Positions 1 through 9,700 of a DNA stretch of 21,776 nt are shown here, piece after piece. The position numbers and the translations under genes are program-made. The notes below the pieces were generated by a model. The model ran no database searches and was not told the DNA's origin. It worked only from the letters and a program-made list of their open reading frames with translations. The DNA comes from a virus. The DNA is taken from positions 1 through 21,776 of IMG/VR virus record IMGVR_UViG_3300009104_000134. One strand, 5' to 3'. Position 1 is the first letter of the stretch. Every line of letters starts with the position of its first letter.

Positions 1-2
1 TA

Positions 3-470
3 GAAGCTATTGTACGAGAAGAGATACGTAATCTTATTAGAGAACATCTTAATATTACTAGTGAACATGTGCAGGTAACTGTCAATGATACATCTAAGAC
101 GGAGTCCCAATATGAGTATGAATTTCCACGCGAAGGTAAAACACGCCGTAATGCGGAGGAAATGGCATTACACAGGCAAGAGAAACTACTTGGACGCAGA
201 CTTACTCCGGAGGAAAAGGGAGAAGTCAAAGCTAAACTACACATGGACGACTCAGCTGAAAATACTGCTAAAGAAGCAGCTATTAAGAAAGCAAGGATAG
301 ATAAGATAGCTGAAGAAGGTATCAAAGCAGCTAACGAAGAACTAAAGCTAGAAGCTGAAAAACTAGCTAAAGCTCCTGAAAGCGGAGAAAAAGTTATAAT
401 TGAAGAAGAAATACCGGAAGTAAAAGAAGATAATTTACCTCAACTTAACCCTTCACTATTTAACAAATGA
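3..470 (+). CDS. Charged hypothetical protein, 5' end outside the window
   Basis: The function is not recognised. The first start codon in the window is a GTG at 69, but the frame stays open back to base 3 (22 more codons) and nothing like a Shine-Dalgarno precedes the GTG. The gene therefore probably starts upstream of the window and is listed as 5'-partial. The visible 156 residues are very rich in Lys and Glu, with a helical, coiled-coil-like middle (Ala/Lys/Glu periodicity) and an acidic tail ending in LNPSLFNK. No signal peptide, membrane segment or catalytic motif is visible. The stop codon overlaps the next start (ATGA at 467-470), so the two genes are probably translationally coupled. 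It is transcribed toward the late operon. In N4 the genes facing the polymerase gene are early or middle genes, so a middle-gene product is a reasonable guess, no more. Confidence 0.6.
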   Translation, partial: EAIVREEIRNLIREHLNITSEHVQVTVNDTSKTESQYEYEFPREGKTRRNAEEMALHRQEKLLGRRLTPEEKGEVKAKLHMDDSAENTAKEAAIKKARIDKIAEEGIKAANEELKLEAEKLAKAPESGEKVIIEEEIPEVKEDNLPQLNPSLFNK

Positions 471-751
471 ATACTAAATTCGATAAAGACAAGTATTATA
501 GGAATCTTGAACTAGTCCAACAAATGAAAGACGAAAAGGAAAAAGAACAAGCAATATACGAACTAAACGCTCCTATTCCTGATAGCACTCCAAAAGGACT
601 TACAACGAAAATAAAAGCTTTTTTCATAGCTGCTTTGATAATAGCAGTAGCTTTAATTATCTTAGCGGGTTCTGTAGTGATTATTCCGACTATCCTAGTT
701 ATGATAATGTTTTATTTACTATTCTACGCTGTAAAATTATCAATTAAATAA
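467..751 (+). CDS. Small membrane protein, 94 aa
   Basis: The first half (residues 1-45) is highly charged and should be cytoplasmic. The second half is a long hydrophobic stretch (about residues 49-90) with two likely membrane helices, separated only by a short turn near VVIIPT. The start ATG overlaps the stop of the preceding gene (ATGA) and has no separate ribosome binding site, so expression probably depends on coupling to the upstream gene. The 3' end overlaps the stop region of the convergent giant gene by 12 bases. Size and hairpin topology would fit a holin-like or membrane-remodelling protein. There is no endolysin or spanin beside it to support a lysis role, so it is called only a membrane protein. 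Confidence 0.65.
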   Translation: MNTKFDKDKYYRNLELVQQMKDEKEKEQAIYELNAPIPDSTPKGLTTKIKAFFIAALIIAVALIILAGSVVIIPTILVMIMFYLLFYAVKLSIK

Positions 752-3700
752 ATCCCTACCTTCATTCTTTAGAATATCGAATAGGGTAACGTTATTAGCT
801 TCGTCAAATAAATCATCTGTTTGAAGAAGATTTGGAGTAAATTTACCTGCTAACCATGAACTATTTACGTTACCTAAAGTAGGTATCCCAGTTGCACCCT
901 GGATAGCAGCCGACAGTGCTACTGATGTAGGACTACTTGCAGCTAATTTTCTAGAAGCTCTAGCATTCCGGAGATAGTAAGACAGAAATGATGTAGCTCC
1001 TACAGCTTCTAAAGTCTCTAACGCAGGAACTAAAGCTTCATCAAAAACTACAAATGCGTCTAAAGACTCGTGCATTACTTCATTAAAATCCCTTCCCTGT
1101 ACCTTAGTCCCATGCTCAATCATTACATACCTAGCTAAAAAGTCCGTCATTTGTACGATATGACGGGATATCTGATAAGGCTTACTGCCTTTAGTCATAA
1201 ATATAAATCTAGCTGCATCGCCTAATTCAGAAGGTATTTTATCTATATACTTCTGTGCTTGAGGAAAAGAGTATGGAATAGTCTTCTGTAATTTATTCAG
1301 CCATCCATCTGCTTGAGCATCATTAATATCCTCAACAATTAAAGAATTTAACCCAGCTTTACTGAGTCTATGTATTAAGTTACCTTGAATTCGATCATCT
1401 AACTCAGCTACTTCAATAGCTTCTGGGCTAGTATTTTTATCTAATTTTTGAGAATCTATTTCATGCTTAAGTTTTACACGCCGTTCAGTATCTTTACGGT
1501 ACTTGTTATACTCGTGTACACCTTCAAATATTTTATGAAATATGTAATCTAACGGTATCTTTCTCATCATAAGCTGATAAATATTAGACATCATATTACC
1601 TACAACTACTTTAGGCATAGCAATAACTACCCTGTTTTTACCGTAACCAACAGTCTGTTTAATTGCATGATGAGTTATTCCTGCAACTCTTTTACTAATT
1701 CTTTTCGTTGTAGTGCTCTCGTCCTGAAGCATTTTTAATTCAGATAGATCAAATGATTTATACCCAAAGACTTTATCAATTATGTCTTCTCTAATAAAAA
1801 ACCGACCATTCTTTGCATACTGTTTTATGTGATTCCTGACAGCCTCAGGTAACTTTCTATATCTATCAATATATGGAGAATCAGGATCCATAATATCGAT
1901 CCACTCTAATTGTGGGTTGGTTCCCATCAGATCTAGTTGCTCATATACAAGCAACTCTACAGTTCTCTTATCGCTTTCAATCGTCTCTCTACGATCAATA
2001 GCAGAAGATCTCATATGAGCAAATACATGATCTATTTGCAGATCTGGACGTAGAATCTGCTCAACATCCGAATGATTCATCATTACTCGATAGTCAACTA
2101 TATTATTCTGGGCATCCCTAAGCGGCGTCATTGTAGCTTCATTCTTCCACTTAAATGTAGTATTAGCTTTCGCAGACTTATTTTTAGCTTTAACAAATTT
2201 AGCTACCTCAGCTTGTATTATATAAAAATTAGGCTTACCTTTATTCGGTCCTTTTGTATGATGAAACTTAGGATCTCTAACTAGTATTTCAGTTAAGGTA
2301 GTACCCATATTACGCTGATTAGTTGTGGACATTACTCCAGATACATCTGTAACCTCTGGATTAGTACGAGTAACATACATAGTATCGATGGTTTGTCCAG
2401 GTACAACCTTCTTTACTGGATAGCTTTCAGAAAAACCTAGCTGTTTCATTTCCTTAACTTTATCTGCTCTATCCATTCTTATAGAAGTAAAATTATCTAC
2501 GCGCTCTACTATAAATCCTTTTACTATTTGTAATTCATTTCCTTCAAAATTCTCAGTAAGAACATTATTTTTATAAGTACGGTGGCTTTTAAGTAGATCA
2601 CTTATGCCATTACGATCAGGATCAGCTGCAAATTCTTTTCTAGCTAATTCTACAACAGCTCTGTTGTGTGAAGAATCCGTATAATCTAGTGCAGATAGAG
2701 TAGAGTACATATCTAGTAAGCGTATCTGTTCCTCGGTAGGCGCTTCCATATGATCCGTTGCAATAGAAGCCGCATTAGTAAATGCGTCATCTAACTTCCT
2801 GTTACCTGTAGCGATCCAATACCCTAGTTCTTTGGCGTAACTTAAAGCGGGGGATTTATGAGAAAGTCTTAGCTCTTTAGCTATCTGAGCTTTTAGTGTA
2901 TTTCTTCTGCCTTTTCTGTTATCTCCTATGAGATCCATAATTTCAGCAGGACTCATTTCCCATTCAGTGCCTTCATTTAAAAGTGCAGACAGATCAGCTT
3001 GGAAGAGAACTCGAGTTAACGCTACTTTAGTATCATTAGTTAACCCGTGCTTATCTCCTTCTTTAACTGATTTCCATATTCCTTCTATACCTTCGTCTTT
3101 ATTTCCATTAAACCAGTTCATGGTAAATGTTTCAGCTTGCTGACGAGCTTTGGAGATATTTACTTTGACATGAAGGAGCTGCTCAATCATTTCTTTAGTA
3201 AGAGCACCGTCTCCTATTTCATTAGCTATGCCTCTCATAGTTTTGTTTAAAGCGCCGTCTATCATTTGTCTAGCGCGTATAGTCCCTTCATTAGTGGCAA
3301 AGATATTAAATAATGTACCACTACCCATAGTAGCAGCTGCTCTGAGCATACTTTTTGGCTCTCCTGTTTTTCCTGCAATTTTAACAGCTATATCTTCTCC
3401 AAGCTGTTTGAAGAATTCATCTGCTTTATCTAATTGATTATACGTCTTGGTATTAAGCAGAGCTAACTTGCTCTCGTATTTAGCTTGAGTAGCTACTAAG
3501 TGCTCCGTGGCAGCCAGTATCTCTGCGAAAGCATTATCACCTTTAGCTTTATATGTTCTAGCTCCAAAAGCTTGTTTCAAGAAATTCATGATTTCCGTAA
3601 CTATAAACAGTATCTCATCTAGAATTCCTTCTCTTACGGCTTTAGGTTGCGTTTTAAGAAACTCAATCATTTGTCGATTGGTTGCGGCGTAAGCTAAAAA

Positions 3701-6700
3701 TTCATGTATCCTATTCTTCTCTCTACCTGCAAATACATAGTTGTATTGCTTCTTAGCCATGGCTTTGTCATTTGCAGAAGGATTGGTAATACCTGCTAGA
3801 AACACCTTGTAACCGGATCCTTTACCGTATTTAGCATCTAGTGCTCTTTTTGTTTGGAGATAGACTCTATCTACCCGATTAGCAATTAAAGGATTATCTC
3901 GTATAGCTAAAGCAGTAGTCGCATGTAATAACTCATGCACATAGACTTCCTGTGGGGATTGGTTAACGTTAAATGGAGACTGGTTACTTAACATCACTTG
4001 CATAGACTGATTGGCTATATCGTACTCGCCTTGAGTAATGCCATTAATTTCCTGAGTTGTTAATCTAATCCCGCCTATTTCAGTAATACCTTCTCCTAAA
4101 ATATCTAAAACGCTATCTAAAGTCTCCGTATGCCTGAGCATCTCCTGGGCACTGGCGTAATACTGATTTGAAAATTCTTTAAATTTATTGAATAATTTTC
4201 TGAAATTTCCTTCAGTAATATCGCCTAATTCTTTTCGTTCACTAGTAGGATCTTTTGGTAGATCGTCTATTGATTTTAACTTTTTGCCAATCTCGTCATC
4301 TATTGCATCCTGGATAAGAGGATCATTAATATTTTCTAAATTTTTTGTGAGTAGTTTATTTTCTGCTAGCTGTTCGCCAGTACCGAATTGAATATCATCC
4401 GTACCAACTAGTACAAGTCTATTTCTCGGTCTAGAAGTAGCAACGTATAGCGCTTTTACTCTAGTTAAAAAATCAGGACCCCATCTTTTAAGTTTTCCTG
4501 TTCTAGGGTCTATTTTTCTTATATCATCTTGTGCACTACGCATAATATTTTCATAGTCAACGTATACAGTATCGTAAGTGCTACCTTGCGCTTTGTGTGC
4601 ATTAATTAGATACGCTGCTCCTAAACCTTCTGTAAACATTTCAAGAGCCATTCTCTCTTCTTGCGTCTTCCTGTAAGTACCTCTCTCTTTCATCCTGTCT
4701 ATTATGTGCTGCTTAGAATCTTTATGTTCCAATACCAACGTATGTTCTTTTCCGTTATCTGTTTTAACTTTTAGAACAGATACAGTAATACGTGAATAAG
4801 TAGGAGCTTCATCCCCATAACCATCTTTAAAACTAGTATTTTTTTGTTCTTTAAGTTCTTCTACTACAGTTACTTCGTCTCCATTATTTAAATCCTCACT
4901 GCGTTTAATCATGCTACCTTTAATTTCTACTGCACTCTCGTCTATTACTATACGTTCTCCTACAAGAAAGGGTTTTGTTTCTACATCTCCAGCAAAAAAG
5001 TCATCAAAAAGTTCTGAACGAATTTTTTCACGAAGTTTTTTACTTCTCGAATGCTCTGCATTATTGTAATGAATGAATTTAATATTCTGCTCATTTACTG
5101 CTTGATTGAGTAGAACCCTTTTTTGTAATGGATCTGTTGCTTTTTCCGCTTGTTCTCTTAATTTTTTATCAGCATCTCTAGCAGCTTTATATTCATTAGT
5201 AAATGCCTTTATGGTAGCATCGGTAGCACCATCTTTTAAAGTACCTTCCATATACTCAACATTATCATTATTAATTATTGGCAAAACAAAAGACAGAGCT
5301 TTACTGCTCCATGTCTTTAGATATGTTTCATGCGTCTCATGAATACGTTCTGCTATATTCGCTAAGATATCCGTAATACCTAGAATAGGATTACCTGCAT
5401 CTTGCCTCATACGCTGGTTTAGTTTGGCGTAATGTTGCTTAGTATCTATATCCAATAATGGCTTTTTCTGCCCAATTTCCATGACAGTATCGAATACTTT
5501 AGAAACATCTACTTTGCCAACTAATAGTCCTTCTTCATTAGGTCTATCTTTTTCTATAGGTGGTAGTTGAACATTATCCCCCATAAATAATAAACGTATC
5601 TTCTGCTTTCTAGCTAGTAGAATCAAACCCGCTGTATGCTGTTCATTAACCATTGAAGCTTCGTCAATAACAATTAGTTTAACTCCTGCTAGTTTTTCTT
5701 GTTGTTTTACAGCTGCTAAAGGATCTCTTTCAAATGAATGGTACCATTCTCCTTTTGAATTCTGTCTAGGTTTAGGTACTTCCCCAAGAAAACCGGCAAT
5801 TGTATCAAAATCTTGAGGACCGTATTTTTTAGCAGATTGTTTAATTACTCGTTTAGCTTTATGCGTAGGTAATGCAAACTTAACTTCCCCTAATTCTATA
5901 CCTAAATCAGTAACAGCCTTCTCAACAATGGTAGTCTTTCCTGTCCCGCCTCTTCCTTGCAATACAAATATTCTATTTTCTTCTTTAACTTCAGGCTTTC
6001 GTTTCTCTGCTAACTCTTCCGCAGTTGCTTTAGTTTTATTCCACCACTGCTTCATTTTATGCATGGCTCGCCATTGATCGTCATTAGCTTTGTTATCCCC
6101 GAATAAAACAGGTCTATCAGCTTCGCTACCTGGCAATGGTTCTTCATCATTTATTTTATTGCGTATTTCTTGCTCAGCCTGTTTACGAACACTCTCTTCA
6201 ATTGGATCCCCTTCAGGCTTAGGCATGTACAGTTGATGAGATACCATATCTCTTTCAAATAAAGCATCTCTCTGCTCTTTAACATTCGCCACTTCCGATC
6301 TAAATCCGATTATAAATCTATCAGCATTCTTAGGATCTTTCTTATCCGTTTTAGACTCTTCGTCTAGATACTGTTTATTTAATCTAGCAATTTCCTGTGC
6401 AGTTAACGTAGCTTTAACTTTTTCTAACTGCTTAAAAGTATTTTCCATAATGCTAAATTGCTTGTTGTACTTTAAGTACATCTTTCCATAAACATTAGAG
6501 ATAGAAGACAATTGCTCTGGGCTAGCCATGAATGCATCATGTAACGGTAGAACATTTGCATCCACGTTAAAAGTCTGAGTTAAAATTACAGAATCCATAT
6601 TTTGAATTTGTCGGATTAATGCACTTACTCCTGGTTCAATAAATTCTAACTGCTTAGCCATAATAGCTCGGTTAAACTTCTCACCGTCTACTAGTAATTT

Positions 6701-9700
6701 ATTTTCAATTTTGTCACTATCTAATCCTAGACTTATATTTTTCTCTCTAGCAGTCCGGATCTCACTTAGGTCAAGAGCACCGTCTGTATACTCATTACCG
6801 TCCTTATCTTTTAGTATTTGAGATAAAGGTCCAGCAACTTGAGGCAATACCTCAGACAGTTCCTCACCTACTTGAGTTACCATTTGACGTACTTGTTGGT
6901 CAGTTAATCTATTTATAGGTTTAAATTTTAGCTTATCCTCATCACTTAGCTTAGCTTTGTACTCTTCATTGAGCTGGTCTACTTTATCTTTATACGCTCT
7001 CTCATACCGCAACATAAACATACGATGCAGCATTTGCCCCATTTTAATTAGGGAATTCCTAGAGTCCCTGGTTTTTCCTAGCATGGAATCTAAACCATAG
7101 CTAAATCTAGGCTCTAAAGTCCTGCCAATTACTTTAGTTAATTCCGCGTCATTAAAGTTATACAAAGCCTTTCCATTACGTACATCTAATGCTTTACCGT
7201 CTATTAATAGATTTTTATATCTTTCTTTAGGAGATATTTCTCTTCCGTCTTTTCCTTTTATGGTTGTTTTACCTTCAAATGCTCCTAATTTTTCCAACGA
7301 CTCTAGAAACTCATCGATTCTCATGTCCATCTCACCTAGAATACGCTGGGCTTCTCTTTCAGCTAATGGACCTTCATCTTTAATAATGTTGTCAATATTA
7401 GTGAGCATCTCTTGGTATTCAGTATGTAACGCACTAACTTGTTCGTAAATACCATCGACAACATCTGATGCAACTCCTCGAGAAATACTCTCAGTACCTC
7501 CTCCGTACATGAAAATCATAAAAGGATATTTAACTGTTTTACGCATTTCTTTAGTGTAGCTATACATAGCTGGATCTAAAGATTTTAACGCCGCATCTCT
7601 ACTATTATATAATTTCCTGTACTTCTCTAATTCCTCCCTGTTCTCCTTCTTTTGCCGTTCGCTTAACTTTTCTCCCCTTTTTGGGGTATGGTAATTAACT
7701 CCTTTTTCATGAACAAATCCATCTTTCCATGCAGTATCTTCATACCATTTTAATGCTTTATTAGATGTAGCCCCGGTTTTAATATGCCCAATTAATGTCA
7801 TATACACATCAGGCTTAGTAGGATCGTGCTGCGCATTAACATTAAAGTAGTTTCCTACCTGATTTAGATGTGTTTCTAAATCGTCTGCATCCTCAAACAT
7901 TGGGAATTGCATAAGGTTCATAGCAAACCCATTAGTAATTCCATCAATTTCCATTGCTATATCAGACTTAAATTCTGCTACTCCAATGCCATCGCCATTA
8001 GGCATGTAGTTAGCTAATGCTGTAATAGCAGAGATAAGACCTATACTCGCTTCCTCGTAACGCTCTTTATTTTTAATTGCTGATAAAGCTTCTGCTAATT
8101 TGTTAGCTGCTTCTTTATTATTTTTATTTTGTTTAAGTTGCTGTAATGCTTTTACAGCATCTTGTACATGTCCATCATTGATGATGTAATCAAATTCAGT
8201 TTCGGCGTAGGATAGTTTATTTTTATCAATATCTAATCCAAAATTCTGAGCAACAGCTAATTTAAATTTCCAAAGATTTTCTTTGCTGTAAGTTTGTGGT
8301 TCCCAGGATCTTAATAGATGTCTACTAACTTTACTATTTTGAGGATTAATTCGGCCCTGTTGCATGACCCTATGCTGATTCTGTAGCCGATAGGAAAAGT
8401 AGAATTCCTGCAATAGCCCTTCTTCATTAGCTTCTAGCAAGTGATCTAAATCATTATTCTTATCTCTATTAGCCGCTTCTGCAGAGTCCCGCTGTCGTTG
8501 ATGTAATTCTACTCCCTCTATAGGAATTACGCCCATCAACTGTTCCAACACAGCTCGATTACCCCCAGCTAATGCAACTACTGAATCCATAGATTCTGCA
8601 GTAGTCCACTTAGCATTATGTAATTTCTTAAGAGCTTTTAGTACTTTACGTGGTACTTTTTTGAAAGCTGTTTTAATACGGTTGGTAGTATCTACAGGTT
8701 TTTGAAGAACTTCTCCATATTCTTCAAATTCAATTTCTAATTTATCTGTTAGCTCTTCTAAAGATTCTTTACCTTCTTTAGATACCTGAGGAACTTTTTT
8801 ATTTTTAGTTTCTGGGAATAAAAGATATCGATAACTGGTTTTATCATCAGTATTGTTGTAATTTCTATCGTCTTTTTTAGCTTGGTCAAAATTCCATATT
8901 TTATTTTCTATGGTAAAGGAAGCACCCGAATCTGTTCCTGCAGCTATATCTAAAGCCATCATTCCTAGAGCAGGGATTAGGTTCTTGTAGTATAGATCGG
9001 CGCCTTCTTGAGTCAACGTAGGATCATCTAAAGCTATTTTCTTAGCTGATAATTGCAATAGGGATGCGACATCTCTACCTATACCATCAGCCGTATCATT
9101 AAAGCTAAGACCTAACCCCTTTAACTCCCGTTCTTCATCATGAGTTAAGTCTCTTTTTCCACTAACTAAAAACTGCTTCTTTTCCCACTCTGAAGTAAAT
9201 CTGGTATTAGTTGAGCTTCTAGTTTTAAAAGACAGTACTCCAATAAACATACCTAGTAGTACCTGATCTGGAAGTACTCCTATAGAATTAGCTGGATCTT
9301 TTTCATCCGTACGGAGTAGTAGACTTAATGGCTCTCTTAAAGCATAGCTACGTTCTATCAAACGCTCTACGGGCACTGGCTCCGCCATGCCCTTGAGCGT
9401 AGCTTTACCATCAGTAATTGATTCTATCTTATAAAGCTTATTAGGATCTTCTGCGTCTATAATACGTACAGATCTTCCTACTTCTAATTTGTTAAAAGCT
9501 ATTTTGTTATATCGTTTCTTAAAATTGGCATAGCCATTGGCTATATAATTGGCGCTGTTTTTAGAAAGACCTAATCCTCTAAGTGATTTCTTAAGCTTAA
9601 TTACAGAAAACTCACCAACTGTAATGTTGCTGTGCTTGCCTGAATCAACATCTTCTTGAGTCCAAGTAAATGCTGTATCTTCAAGAGTATGAAGACCCGG

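Noticed and set aside
69-71. GTG at 69 as the start of the first plus-strand gene
   Set aside because: The frame remains open to the window edge with protein-like sequence, and no Shine-Dalgarno precedes the GTG, so the real start is probably outside.
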